The position numbers and the translations under genes were made by a program. From the NCBI RefSeq assembly GCF_024609245.1, contig NZ_JANJYH010000015.1:1-64000 (forward strand): a stretch of DNA of 64,000 bases, in the 5' to 3' direction. The notes under the pieces were generated by a model that was not told the origin of the DNA, did not search any database, and saw only the letters and a list, made by a program, of their open reading frames with translations. Positions 20,156 through 29,460 of this stretch are shown piece by piece (position 1 is the first letter of the stretch; each line of letters begins with the position of its first letter). The DNA comes from Haloarchaeobius sp. FL176 (lineage in GTDB: Archaea > Halobacteriota > Halobacteria > Halobacteriales > Natrialbaceae).

Positions 20156-21988
20156 TCACCCGGGCGGCCACAGCACACCGATACCGAGCGTCGTCACGAC
20201 AGCGAGCAGCAACTGGAGCGGCGCGCCGACCCGGAGGTAGTCGGTGAACCGGTAGCCGCCCGGGCCGTACACCATCAGGTTCGTCTGGTAGCCGATGGGC
20301 GTCATGAACGCCGTCGAGCCGGCGAACGTCACGGCGAGCGCGAACGAGAGCGGGTCGCCGCCGAGCTGGCTCGCCGACTGGGCCGCCACCGGCACCAGCA
20401 GCGCGACACTCGCAACCGGCGTGATGACGTTCGCGAGCAGCCCCGTCAGCACGTAGAACGCGCCGACGACCAGCAGCAGGTCGGCACCCTCGGCCAACAA
20501 CACCAGCAGTTCCGCGAGGTACCCCGCGCCGCCGGACGCCTGGAGCGCCGCCGAAAGCGGGAGGATACCCGCGAGCAGGAAGATGACGTTCCACGACACC
20601 GCGTCGTAGGCGTCGTCGATGTCGAGACAGCCCGTGACGACCATCGCGACGACACCCCCGAGCGCGGTGACGACGATGGGGAAGTGCGTGAACGCCGCGA
20701 GCCCGATGACGGCGAGCAGGATGCCGATGGCGACGGGGGTCTTCGGCGAGAGCGAGGGTTGTTCCGTCCCGCCTGTCGGCCCTCTCGTCACCAGCACTTC
20801 GTCCTCGTCCGCGAGGAGTTCGGCAGCCGTCGAGGTCGCGTAGACGAGCAGCGAGTCGCCGCCCGAGAGCTCGAACGCGTCGAGGCGCTCGTGGGTGACC
20901 TGGCTCCCGCGTCGGATGGCCATGACCGTCCCGCCGTACCGGTCTCGGAACCGGAGTTCGGCGAGTGTATCGCCAACGAAGTCCGACTCCGGTGGAACGA
21001 CGAGTTCGAGCAGTTCGCCACGGATCCACGGCGCGCTCAGCCTGTCGCCGGTCACCTCCTCGCGGGGGAGCTGTCGGAGGTCGTACGCCTCCGCAAACCG
21101 GTTCACGTCCTGGAGGTTCGCCCTGACAGTGAGCACGTCGCCCGCCACGATGTCGCGGTCGCTCCCCGGCGCGATGAACACCTCGTCGTCGCGGACGAGC
21201 TGGAGCACGTCCACGTCGAGCTCCATCGACGTGAACGCGTCCTCGACGCGCTGGCCCACGAGGGCGGAGGACTCCCGGACCCGGACCTGCGCGAGGTAGT
21301 CGCTGACCTCGTAGGTGTCAGTCACGTCGAGCGTCGGCGGCACCCGCTCGGGGAGCAGTCGCGGCGCGACCGTCAGCAGGTAGCCGCTCCCGACGAGGAG
21401 GACGACGATACCGAGTGGCGTGAGCTCGAACATCCCGATGGGGCCGTGGCCCGGCACTAGGTCGGTCGCGATGAGGTCGGAGGCGACGATGTTCGTCGAC
21501 GTCCCGATGAGCGTGAGCGTCCCGCCGAGCATCGCGGCGTACGACAGGGGGATGAGAAACTTCGACGGTGAGAGGTGGCTCTCCTCCGCGAGGTCGCTGA
21601 TCATCGGGATGAAGACGGCGACGACGGGCGTGTTGTTGACGAGGCCGGCGAGCGGCCCGGTCGTCCCGACCGTCGCCGCGAGCACCCGTCGCTCGTCGCC
21701 CCCCGTCACGCGGGCGAGGAACGTGCCGAGTCGCTGGACGACGCCGGTCCGCTGGACTCCCTCGCTCAACATGTACATTGCCATGATAGTCACGGTCGCG
21801 GCGCTCGCGAACCCGGAGATGGCGGTCGCTGCGTCGACCGTGGTCCACGGCTCGAGGACGACCAGCGAGACGAGGACGGCCAGTGCCGTCACGTCCGGCG
21901 AGACCACCTCCCTGACGAACGCGAGCAGCGCCGCACCGGTGATGCCGAACACCACGAGCATCGCGGTCGTCGGTTGGGGGACCGGCAT
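20156..21988 (-). CDS. SLC13/DASS-family permease with two TrkA-C domains
   Basis: The 610-residue membrane protein has the two-half SLC13 layout: about six helices with the signature [11 protein letters not shown] and GTSTNIVAS (residues about 112-165), a central soluble stretch carrying two TrkA-C (RCK_C) domains (about 215-390), then a second set of helices with [18 protein letters not shown]. Relatives move dicarboxylates, sulfate or other anions with Na+; the substrate is not clear. The ATG at 21988 starts 26 bases after a TATA-like GCTATTTTTG on the minus strand (22010-22018), so the mRNA is probably leaderless. Confidence 0.88.
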   Translation of the reverse strand: MPVPQPTTAMLVVFGITGAALLAFVREVVSPDVTALAVLVSLVVLEPWTTVDAATAISGFASAATVTIMAMYMLSEGVQRTGVVQRLGTFLARVTGGDERRVLAATVGTTGPLAGLVNNTPVVAVFIPMISDLAEESHLSPSKFLIPLSYAAMLGGTLTLIGTSTNIVASDLIATDLVPGHGPIGMFELTPLGIVVLLVGSGYLLTVAPRLLPERVPPTLDVTDTYEVSDYLAQVRVRESSALVGQRVEDAFTSMELDVDVLQLVRDDEVFIAPGSDRDIVAGDVLTVRANLQDVNRFAEAYDLRQLPREEVTGDRLSAPWIRGELLELVVPPESDFVGDTLAELRFRDRYGGTVMAIRRGSQVTHERLDAFELSGGDSLLVYATSTAAELLADEDEVLVTRGPTGGTEQPSLSPKTPVAIGILLAVIGLAAFTHFPIVVTALGGVVAMVVTGCLDIDDAYDAVSWNVIFLLAGILPLSAALQASGGAGYLAELLVLLAEGADLLLVVGAFYVLTGLLANVITPVASVALLVPVAAQSASQLGGDPLSFALAVTFAGSTAFMTPIGYQTNLMVYGPGGYRFTDYLRVGAPLQLLLAVVTTLGIGVLWPPG

Positions 21989-22154
21989 TGTCCGTCGTTC
22001 TCCCGTCGAGCAAAAATAGCTACCCCAATCAGCCGACGGGACGGTTCGGACGAAAATCAGGCCACGGGAGCGATAGAAACTGGCTTCGGGACGCCGGCCA
22101 CCAGAAGTGGAAATCTGGCTACATATGGTCCAGTGGCCGTCTTCACCCAATTCG

Positions 22155-22301
22155 ATGAGTACCACCCGCCCCACCATCGGCGGTATCGACGACGAACCCG
22201 CCGCCGTCTGGAGCGTCGGCCGTTTCGCACTCGTCCCGACACTGTCGGCACTCCTCGGCACCGACGGTCTCGCGGTCCTCGCTGCCGTCCCGTCGCTCTG
22301 A
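22155..22301 (+). CDS. Small hypothetical protein
   Basis: A 48-codon frame begins MSTTRPTIGGIDDEPAAVW and ends in a hydrophobic stretch (LSALLGTDGLAVLAAVPSL) that could sit in or on the membrane. A TATA-like acatatgg (22121-22128) lies about 30 bases before the ATG, the right place for a leaderless message. It sits alone between the SLC13 gene and the nuclease-like gene. I recognise no family, and the short length leaves the call tentative. Confidence 0.4.
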   Translation: MSTTRPTIGGIDDEPAAVWSVGRFALVPTLSALLGTDGLAVLAAVPSL

Positions 22302-22342
22302 GCCGGAGACGGACTTTTACTCCCCCGAGACCAACCACTGCT

Positions 22343-23314
22343 GTGCGCGAATTCGCGTTCGAACAGCGGCTCTGTGCCAGTCTTGAGCGCGGGGTCGACG
22401 GCGTGATCGCACGACAGCTCGGTGGCGGCGTCCACAGCGCACGGCGGGTGCTCGACGTGGTCGTGGTCGAGCCCGGACCGGCATTCGACGACCGCGCTGC
22501 CATCACCGAACGGACCATTCCACACCGGGCGATCGAGAGCGACGTGGGCCGTGGCCGCTCACGCGACTGGCGCGGGGCGTTCGACCTGCCCGCGGAGCGA
22601 GCCCGGGACATCGTCGAGCGCGCGGTCGACGTCGGCTTCTTCGAACGCGACCCGCGCGCCGGAGCCGAGCACGTCCGACAGGCGTGTCGCTATCCGGCGG
22701 AGTGGTTCGACAGCCTCGTCGCCGTCGAGAACAAGCCCGACCTCGGGACGCCGGGCGACCTGGAGACGCAGCTCCTGAAGGACGTCCGGCTGGGCCTCGT
22801 CGACGAGGTTGTGCTGGCGACGGCGAGTCACGTCACCCGGGCGCACCTGAACCGCATCCCCGATGCGGTCGGTGTCTGGCGCTTCGACCCCGAGACGCTG
22901 GACCGTACCGTCGTCAGGGAGTCGACGCCGCTGGACGTGGACGCGTTCGGGACCGAACTCGTCGAGGAACACCCCGGCTGGACGGAGGTGCGTCTGGCGA
23001 CCCCCACTGCCAAGGCACAGGCCCGACGGCGGCTGGCCGAGCGTGCCTACGGCAAGGGCTGGCGCGTCGACGAGTTCCCCGGCTGTGCGCGGGTCCGAGA
23101 CGAAGCCGTCGCTGGTGGTGGCGGGCTCCCGCATTGCGAGTGGAAGGGGCGGGTCGTCGACCCGGGAAACGAGTGTGGCCCCGACTGTCCGGGGTTCGAG
23201 GAGAGCGAGCAGCCGTCGGTCGACGTGGCTGGGGAGCGCGACCGACGGACCGGCTGGGTGGCGGAGCCGGACGGCCGTGCGAGCAGACAGTCCGGACTGG
23301 ACCGCTTCGGCTGA
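22343..23314 (+). CDS. Predicted RecB/Cas4-like nuclease-fold protein (DUF5787-like)
   Basis: The 323-residue protein resembles the haloarchaeal DUF5787 family from memory. I see a PD-(D/E)xK pattern: a strand with D38 (VLDVVVVE), then D123 and E129-N-K131 in FDSLVAVENKPD, and a downstream Q143 in LETQLLKDVRLGLVDEVV, matching RecB motif order D / ExK / Q. Six cysteines occur: C11, C115, C248, C265, C278, C282, the last four clustered at the C-terminus, an arrangement like Fe-S or zinc ligands of Cas4/AddB nucleases. The GTG at 22343 is favoured by a TATA-like acttttactcc 27 bases upstream. The motif reading is direct; nuclease activity is inferred. Confidence 0.8.
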   Translation: MREFAFEQRLCASLERGVDGVIARQLGGGVHSARRVLDVVVVEPGPAFDDRAAITERTIPHRAIESDVGRGRSRDWRGAFDLPAERARDIVERAVDVGFFERDPRAGAEHVRQACRYPAEWFDSLVAVENKPDLGTPGDLETQLLKDVRLGLVDEVVLATASHVTRAHLNRIPDAVGVWRFDPETLDRTVVRESTPLDVDAFGTELVEEHPGWTEVRLATPTAKAQARRRLAERAYGKGWRVDEFPGCARVRDEAVAGGGGLPHCEWKGRVVDPGNECGPDCPGFEESEQPSVDVAGERDRRTGWVAEPDGRASRQSGLDRFG

Positions 23315-23462
23315 CCGAGACCGTCGCTACTGGCTGGCGGACAGACGGCACAGTCGGCAAGGAACGGGCCGGGGTGCCGTACGACCGCTGGCCGGCCCGT
23401 CTCGACTCGTCAGGGCACGCCGTCGTTGGTTCCGTCCTCACGTTTGAAGCCTCGGCCGAAGA

Positions 23463-23477
23463 AATATCTGAATATCT
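23463..23477. promoter_or_regulatory. Direct repeat upstream of ArsR-type regulator
   Basis: Two copies of AATATCT (23463-23469 and 23471-23477) lie 8 bases apart, about 25 bases upstream of the TATA-like ttttact (23501-23507) of the regulator gene. Placement just upstream of the TATA box suits an activator or autoregulatory site. This is suggestive only. Confidence 0.35.
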
Positions 23478-23530
23478 ACCAAAACGGAGTTGAGGGAACG
23501 TTTTACTTGAACGGTGTCGAAATGCTATCC

Positions 23531-24427
23531 ATGAGCAAACCGGACATCAACGAGTGCGAGGCGTGCGTCGCGCCTGCGGAGGCGTTCTCGGTGGTCGGCA
23601 ACGAGACGCGCCTCTCCATCCTCGAGGCGCTTCGGCAGGCGGACGACCGACCGGTCCGGTTTTCGGACCTCCGAGAGACCGTCGAGATGCGCGACAGCGC
23701 ACAGTTCAACTATCACCTCCAGCAGCTCACCGACCAGTTCGTCGTGAACACCGACGACGGCTACGACCTGCGCTACGCCGGGAAGAAGGTCGTCCGGGCG
23801 GTCATCGCCGGCGAGTTCAACCAGAACCCACGGTGGGGGCCCCACGAGCTCGACGCCGACTGCGTCACCTGCGGCGGTTCCCTCGTCGCCGTGTACGAGG
23901 ACGAGTGTATCGCGATCGACTGCCCCGACTGCGGCCACCCCCACGGTGAGTACCCGTTCCCGCCGGGTGGCCTGACCGACCGCGACCGCGACGAGGTCAT
24001 GCGGGCGTTCGACCAGCGCGTCCGGCACCTCCACTGCCTCGCCGCGGACGGTGTCTGTCCGGAGTGCAGTGGGAAGATGACGAGCCACGTCGAGCGCGAG
24101 GGCGACTGCTGCATCGGCTCGGACATCCGCGTCGAGCACGTCTGCCAGCAGTGTGGCCACTCGCTCTGTTCTGCCATCGGCCTCGTGCTGCTCGACCAGT
24201 CCGACGTGGTCCACTTCCACCGCGAACACGGCGTCGACCTCAACGGCACGCCGTACTGGGAGCTCCCGTGGTGCGTCTCCGACCGTGACACGGAGGTCCA
24301 CTCGACCGACCCGCTGTCGGTCACTGTCACCATCGAACTGGCGGACGAGCGCCTCGCGGTCACCATCGACGACGAGCTCGCCGTCGCGGATGTCGAGCAC
24401 CGCGTCGAGCGCCCTGCCGACGACTGA
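23531..24427 (+). CDS. ArsR-type winged-helix regulator with zinc ribbons
   Basis: The 298-residue protein starts with a winged-helix DNA-binding domain (AFSVVGNETRLSILEALRQA, FNYHLQQLTDQFV, about residues 14-90), the HTH layout common in haloarchaea. Two cysteine clusters follow: CVTCGG...CIAIDCPDCG (about 115-140) and CPECSGKM...CC...CQQCGHSLC (about 178-220), both probably zinc ribbons. The C-terminus contains a beta-rich domain. ATG at 23531 is 28 bases after ttttact, giving a leaderless start; ATG at 23522 is the alternative. The DNA target is unknown. Confidence 0.85.
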   Translation: MSKPDINECEACVAPAEAFSVVGNETRLSILEALRQADDRPVRFSDLRETVEMRDSAQFNYHLQQLTDQFVVNTDDGYDLRYAGKKVVRAVIAGEFNQNPRWGPHELDADCVTCGGSLVAVYEDECIAIDCPDCGHPHGEYPFPPGGLTDRDRDEVMRAFDQRVRHLHCLAADGVCPECSGKMTSHVEREGDCCIGSDIRVEHVCQQCGHSLCSAIGLVLLDQSDVVHFHREHGVDLNGTPYWELPWCVSDRDTEVHSTDPLSVTVTIELADERLAVTIDDELAVADVEHRVERPADD

Positions 24428-24558
24428 GTCCTCCTCTCGTGGCCGTTCCGGCTCCTCACGCACTCACCAGCAGCTGGTGTAAGGAGTTTCAGTATCGCCG
24501 CCGCCGGCGTCGCGAGCCCGTTCGCGCTCGTCCATCTCGTCGGGGGACGCTCTGAACG

Positions 24559-24577
24559 GGCGGCCCAAGCGGCCGCC
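24559..24577. terminator. Convergent-gene hairpin
   Basis: GGCGGCC (24559-24565) and GGCCGCC (24571-24577) form a 7-bp stem with a 5-base loop midway between the convergent regulator and hydrolase genes. Its location fits a shared termination or transcript-protecting structure. Archaeal terminators usually depend on T tracts, which are not obvious here. Confidence 0.35.
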
Positions 24578-24606
24578 GCTGTCGTCTCATCGCCGGTCGT
24601 CTCCTT

Positions 24607-25431
24607 CTACAGCTCGTACGTCTCCCCGTCGACGGCGATAGCGTCGTCGAACGCCTGCTCGACCGGGTAGAAGTGCGCCGCGTGGACCACCCGCGTCACG
24701 TCGGCGTCGATGTCCTCGCCGAGCGCGAGCGCGCCCTCGTAGGTCATGTGCTTCGTGCCGAACGTACGGAAAGTGCCCTCAGCGTCCGCGTGGTCGCCAC
24801 CGAGCGGGTGGTGACTGCAGAGTTCGGCCGGGACGATACCGTCGGCGAGCAGCAGGTCGGGGTCCCGCAGCACGTCTCGCGCCGCCTCGCCGAGCGCGTA
24901 GCTCGTGTCGCCCGGGATGGCGAGCTTCCGGCCCGTCTCGGGGTCCTCGATGGCCAGTCCGTAACAGACCAGCGGCGGATGGACGACCGGGACGAGCGTC
25001 ACCTCGAAGCCGCAGGTCTCGAACGGCTCGAACGGCGTCTCGTGGTTGACCGTCACCGCGTCGAGGTAGTCGTACTTCCGGTCGACGGTGTCGGCGACGC
25101 TCTCGCCCGTCTTCGGGTCCGTCTCGTCCGCGGCGTACACCTGGAGGTCGTCGAGCAGCCGGTAGGCGTTGCCGAGCCCGTCGAGGTGGTCGAAGTGGAT
25201 GTGCGTGACGACTGCGGCGTCCGGCAGGTCGACGTCGTTGTGGAGGAACTGGTAGCGGAAGTCCGGGCTGCAGTCGACCAGCAGCGACTCGCCGGTGCGC
25301 TCGTTGTGGACGTGGACCGAGAAGCGGGTGCGCTCGACGCCGCGTTCCATAGCCTCCCGACAGGTGTCGCAGTCGCAGCCTGGGGTCGGCGTCCCCGTCG
25401 TGTCGCCCGTTCCGAGCAGCGTGACCAGCAT
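24607..25431 (-). CDS. PhnP-like metallo-beta-lactamase-fold phosphodiesterase
   Basis: The 274-residue protein begins MLVTLLGTGDTTGTPTPGCDCDTC, the zinc-binding start typical of PhnP-type cyclic phosphodiesterases, and has the metal site THIHFDHLDG (near residue 78) and a second metal site in HAAHFYPVEQ near the C-terminus. The aspartate at PGDTSY bridges the metals. The natural substrate is uncertain; PhnP hydrolyses 5-phosphoribosyl 1,2-cyclic phosphate, but haloarchaeal homologs lack a C-P lyase operon. The AAA ATPase gene lies upstream in the same orientation. Confidence 0.85.
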   Translation of the reverse strand: MLVTLLGTGDTTGTPTPGCDCDTCREAMERGVERTRFSVHVHNERTGESLLVDCSPDFRYQFLHNDVDLPDAAVVTHIHFDHLDGLGNAYRLLDDLQVYAADETDPKTGESVADTVDRKYDYLDAVTVNHETPFEPFETCGFEVTLVPVVHPPLVCYGLAIEDPETGRKLAIPGDTSYALGEAARDVLRDPDLLLADGIVPAELCSHHPLGGDHADAEGTFRTFGTKHMTYEGALALGEDIDADVTRVVHAAHFYPVEQAFDDAIAVDGETYEL

Positions 25432-25491
25432 CGTGCCCGCCTTTGCGGGCGGGAGCGAAAAAGGCGCGGGTTGGCGGTCGGTCGTCGCCGC

Positions 25492-26844
25492 TCAGTCGTC
25501 GTGGCTGTGGTCGTGGTCGTCGTGGTCGTGCCCCGAGCCGTCGCCCGCGATGTCGCCGCCGGCGATGAGCGCGTCGTGGTCGCCCTCGATCATGTCCATG
25601 TTCTTGAGGTTGTCCCGCTCCTCGAAGTCGGCGACGGCCGCTTCGAGGTCGGCCTGGGTCAGCGTCGTCCGCTCCTCGGTGAGCGCGTCGAGGACGGCCT
25701 CGCGCATGACCATCCGGAGGTCGCTGCCGGTCAGCCCCTCGGTGATGTCGGCGATGGAATCGGGGTCGAACTCCTCGATCTCCATCGCGCGGGTGATGAT
25801 GCGGAGGATGTCCGACCGCATCGAGTGGTCCGGCTTCGGGAAGTTGACGATCTCGTCGAAGCGCCGCCACGCCGCGGCGTCGAGCTGGTCCGGATGGTTC
25901 GTCGCGCCGATGAGCAGCACGTCGTCCTGAATGAGGGAGATGTCGTCGATGCTCTTCAGCAGGGTGTTGACGGCGCGCTTGATGGCGTTGTGCTCGTCGC
26001 CGCCCCGCGTCTTCGCGACGAAGTCGAACTCGTCCATGAACAGGATACACGGCGAGAGCCGCTTGGCCACCTCGAACGTCTTCTCGACGTTCTTGGCCGT
26101 CTCGCCGAGGTACTGGCTGGTGATCATCGAGAGCTTCACCTCGACGAACGGGAGGTCGAGCTTGTACGCCAGCCCCTTCGCGGCCGAGGTCTTCCCGGTG
26201 CCCGGCGGGCCGACGAACAGCAGCTTGCCGATCTCGCGGAGGCCGATCTCGGCGAGGTAGTCGCGGTGCTCGATGGCCTTGACGACCTTCTGGATCTCGC
26301 CCTCCTGCTCCTCGGTGAGGACGATGTCGTCGAGCGTCTGGTCGATCTCCTCGGGGGCGCGGATGTCGACGAGGTCCAGCATCTCCTCGTCCTCCTCGTC
26401 CTCGAACATCTCGTCGAGCAGCGAGTCGATCCAGACCCGGTCGGCCTGGATGGGTCGGTTCGCCTCGCGGGCCTCCTCGTAGGTGACGTCGTCGAACGCG
26501 CCGTCGAACTCCCAGGCGAGCGTGGGGTTCCGGCGCAGCGTCTCGGCATCCACGCGTTCGAGGAACCAGTTCTCGGCCATCTCCGGCTGGGTCAGCTTCA
26601 GCTTGCCCGAGAACTCGTCGCGGTCGGTGAACAACAGCTCGGAGATCGCGTCCCACGGGTGGTCGATGCCCGTCGCCGCCCGGGTCGTCTTGTTCGTGAC
26701 CGTGAGCGGTCGTTCGACCTCGCCGTCGGCGTAGAACACGCGTCGGAACCGCGGCGGGAGGTCGTTCTCGTCCAGCTCGCGGTTCTCGGTGTAGACATCG
26801 GCGGTCAACAGAAACTCGACGACCGATAGCGCCGCGTTACTCAT
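25492..26844 (-). CDS. AAA ATPase with histidine-rich C-terminal tail
   Basis: The 450-residue protein has an unrecognised N-terminal domain (about 1-150), an acidic linker (FEDEEDEEMLD) and one AAA module: Walker A GPPGTGKT (212-219), Walker B CILFMDEFD (266-274), sensor 1 in GATNHP (N316) and arginine finger region WRRFD (326-330). The AAA lid ends near residue 420 and a short linker leads to GHDHDDHDHSHDD, a His/Asp run that should bind metal ions. The ATG at 26844 begins MSNAALSVVEF; a longer frame adds seven residues. Substrate unknown; the fold is closest to archaeal single-AAA unfoldase/chaperone types. Confidence 0.88.
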   Translation of the reverse strand: MSNAALSVVEFLLTADVYTENRELDENDLPPRFRRVFYADGEVERPLTVTNKTTRAATGIDHPWDAISELLFTDRDEFSGKLKLTQPEMAENWFLERVDAETLRRNPTLAWEFDGAFDDVTYEEAREANRPIQADRVWIDSLLDEMFEDEEDEEMLDLVDIRAPEEIDQTLDDIVLTEEQEGEIQKVVKAIEHRDYLAEIGLREIGKLLFVGPPGTGKTSAAKGLAYKLDLPFVEVKLSMITSQYLGETAKNVEKTFEVAKRLSPCILFMDEFDFVAKTRGGDEHNAIKRAVNTLLKSIDDISLIQDDVLLIGATNHPDQLDAAAWRRFDEIVNFPKPDHSMRSDILRIITRAMEIEEFDPDSIADITEGLTGSDLRMVMREAVLDALTEERTTLTQADLEAAVADFEERDNLKNMDMIEGDHDALIAGGDIAGDGSGHDHDDHDHSHDD

Positions 26845-26892
26845 TCTCTCAGAGGTTGACGCCACGGCCGCTTAAGGCCGTCGGAGCGCCGA

Positions 26893-29271
26893 TTACGACC
26901 CGAGAACGGCGGACTCGCTCGCTCGGGCCGGCCGCGCCGCGCGTCGGAGCCAGCCGTCGCCGACGACGCTCCGGGCCACCGTCTGCCGGTGGTCGGTCAA
27001 CGACTCGGCCGCCGACAGCTGGGAGCGTTCCGGCGACGGCAGGTCCGTGGTCTCCGACAGCGCCGACTCGTTGACGTAGACGACGAACGGCGTGCCGGGG
27101 CCGAGGTCCTGATCGGTCCGGTTCACCGTCGCGAAGCGCTGGAACTCGCGGGCCTCGTAGCCCTCCTCGACGAGCCACCGGTGGATGTCCTCCGCGTCGT
27201 CGCCGTTCTCGCCGTTCCCGATGGCGACGACGACCGGCGCGTTCGTCCGGTTGACCTGCCGGAGCGTGATGGCGGTGTCGTAGACGAAGCTCTCTCCGTC
27301 GGTCTGGTTCGCGCGGTACTGGTAGGTCTCCATGTACCACATCAGCGTCCGGCGTTCGTAGTAGCCGCTGGAGGCCGGTGGCTGGAAGTCGTCGCTCAGG
27401 TTCGAGGTGTAGTACTCGTTGCCGTAGAACAGCACGTCCACGTCGTCGGGCCCACCCTGCTCGCGGCCGATGCGCTCGACGTCCTGCAGGGTGTCCTTCA
27501 GGTCGGTGCTGGAGGACTGTGCGTACTGGACGAGCATGTTGTCGGGGTCCTGGTCGTTCACGTACACCAGCCCGACCGCCGTCGTGGCGACCTGCCCGGA
27601 GACGAGCAGGAGGATGACGACCGTCAGCGCGACGCCGACGGGGTCGTCGTCGGTGAACGACTCGATGCCCCACCGGAAGACGATGCCGAGGCCGACCGCC
27701 GCGGGGATGGCCAGCGCGATGATGGCGTGGGTCGTCGCCCAGCCCGCGCGGATGTCCGTCGCGATGGGGTAGCCGAGTACGCTGACGAAGCCCCAGTAGG
27801 ACGCGAGCGCGACGAGATCGCGGGGGCCGTCGCTGCTGTAGCGGTCGACCACGAACCCGATGATTGCGAAGGCACAGAGCACGAGCGCGGCGGCCTCCAG
27901 CACGTCGATGTAGTGCTCGAAGAACGCGAGGTAGGAGTTGCCGTGGTCGCTCGCCCACTGGCCGGTGAACTCCTCCCACGACCCCACGATGGACTCCCGG
28001 ACGACCGCGAGGAACATATCGGGGTCGCCGCCGGCGAGCTGGCCGAGCGAGTTCCACAGGCCGATGCCCTCTCCCGCCTGCTCCGGGCCAGGCCAGCCCG
28101 CCGCCTCCGGCTCCGTGTAGCCGCCGCCGCGGGGCGCGTAGAACAGCACGATGATGGCGAAGAACTCGACGACGAGGCCGACCGCGACCGCGACCGAGGT
28201 CCAGCCCGTGCGCCACCAGTCGATGTGCCGGTCGATGAGCCCGTTCACGTTCCCGCCAGCGAGCTCACCCCACGACCCGCGCAGGTCGAAGGGCAGTACC
28301 CAGTCGAGGTAGTCGACGAGGACGCCCCAGACTGTCAGGTCGTTCGCGACCGGAGCGCGGAACAGCCGGTGGTCGAGCAGGAGCGCCGCCGCGCCCAGCC
28401 AGCAGACAGGATACAGCAGCGCGTTCTCCTTCGTCGTCAGCGCGAGCGCGAGCGTCGCGACCCCGGCGGCGAGGTACCGTCGCTGGCGCTCGTCGTAGTA
28501 CCGCAGGAAGAACCCGACGGTGAAGCCGACGAACACGACGAGCGGCACGTCCGAGCGCATGAACCGGGAGTAGTACAGCAGCACCGGGTTGAACGCCAGG
28601 AACAGCCCGAGTGCGACGACCTCGGTGTCCCGCAGGTGCTTCCGGTAGAGCCACGCGGAGAGCGGCAGCACGGCACCGAGGACGGCGACGGCGAGGCGCG
28701 CGCTGAAGTCCGACGGCCCGAGCAGCTGGAAGACGTACTTGTCGACGTGGAACAGGAACGGCCCGTGGACGATGGGGCGGTACTCGAACGCGCCGGTCTC
28801 GAGGTAGCGGACCACCCAGTAGGCGACCCGGCCCTCGTCCTGGTGCACGAGCCGCTCGCCGAGCCACACGAGTCGTGCGGCGAGGCCGACGACGGCGATG
28901 AGCACCAGCGCGCCGAGCGTGCGATGGCTCGACGACCAGGGGTAGTCGTCGTTCCCCGCGAGTTCCCCCGGCTCGGGGTCGTCGCTCGAGTCGTCGCCCG
29001 AGTCGTTGTCAGAGCCGTCGGAGTCGTCGACGGCGTCGTCCGCCTCGGTGACGGCGTCGGCGGTCGTCCACTCGCTCCACTCGTCGTCCGTCGTCTCGTC
29101 GTCGGCTCCGTCGACGGGGTCGTCTCCGACGGGCTCGTCCGGGTCGCGGGGCTCGTCGGTTCGGTCACTGTCGTCGGTCCCATCGCGGTCGTCCGTCGGG
29201 CGGGACGACGACCCACCGTCGGCGCGGGCGTCCGCGGGACGGCTGGAGGGCGGCGTGGGGTCGTCGGTCAT
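26893..29271 (-). CDS. Agl23-type multi-pass membrane protein (TIGR03663)
   Basis: The 792-residue protein starts with a ~105-residue acidic disordered region (D, T, S, E rich) followed by about twelve membrane helices from residue 113 (TLGALVLIAVVGLAARLVWL). The loop after helix 1 has HQDEGRVAYWVVRYLETGAF and RPIVHGPFLFHVDKY, the hallmark of the TIGR03663 family named flippase-activity-associated Agl23, resembling GT-C glycosyltransferases. The large C-terminal part faces outside. A role in surface glycan or lipid-linked sugar transfer is inferred. A TATA-like GGGTTTAGG on the minus strand is about 30 bases upstream. Confidence 0.83.
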   Translation of the reverse strand: MTDDPTPPSSRPADARADGGSSSRPTDDRDGTDDSDRTDEPRDPDEPVGDDPVDGADDETTDDEWSEWTTADAVTEADDAVDDSDGSDNDSGDDSSDDPEPGELAGNDDYPWSSSHRTLGALVLIAVVGLAARLVWLGERLVHQDEGRVAYWVVRYLETGAFEYRPIVHGPFLFHVDKYVFQLLGPSDFSARLAVAVLGAVLPLSAWLYRKHLRDTEVVALGLFLAFNPVLLYYSRFMRSDVPLVVFVGFTVGFFLRYYDERQRRYLAAGVATLALALTTKENALLYPVCWLGAAALLLDHRLFRAPVANDLTVWGVLVDYLDWVLPFDLRGSWGELAGGNVNGLIDRHIDWWRTGWTSVAVAVGLVVEFFAIIVLFYAPRGGGYTEPEAAGWPGPEQAGEGIGLWNSLGQLAGGDPDMFLAVVRESIVGSWEEFTGQWASDHGNSYLAFFEHYIDVLEAAALVLCAFAIIGFVVDRYSSDGPRDLVALASYWGFVSVLGYPIATDIRAGWATTHAIIALAIPAAVGLGIVFRWGIESFTDDDPVGVALTVVILLLVSGQVATTAVGLVYVNDQDPDNMLVQYAQSSSTDLKDTLQDVERIGREQGGPDDVDVLFYGNEYYTSNLSDDFQPPASSGYYERRTLMWYMETYQYRANQTDGESFVYDTAITLRQVNRTNAPVVVAIGNGENGDDAEDIHRWLVEEGYEAREFQRFATVNRTDQDLGPGTPFVVYVNESALSETTDLPSPERSQLSAAESLTDHRQTVARSVVGDGWLRRAARPARASESAVLGS

Positions 29272-29429
29272 TACTCGCTTCCAGCAAGAGCGTGCCTAAA
29301 CCCTTTTTGGGTTCCGTTCGCCGGAATTGTCGCCGCTATTCGGCGCCGTATCGGGTGGCTGGGACGATTCGGGCGGCTCGTAAACGGCCAGAATAAACTC
29401 CCGGCCCGATTACTGCCCGTTCAGCCGTG

Positions 29430-29436
29430 ATTTAAG
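29430..29436 (+). promoter_or_regulatory. TATA-like box for thiolase
   Basis: The sequence atttaag is centred about 28 bases before the ATG at 29461, predicting a leaderless thiolase mRNA. It supports that ATG against an in-frame ATG at 29437 that would fall on top of the box. Confidence 0.5.
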
Positions 29437-29460
29437 GTGGTGCCTCCCCTCGCTACTCGT

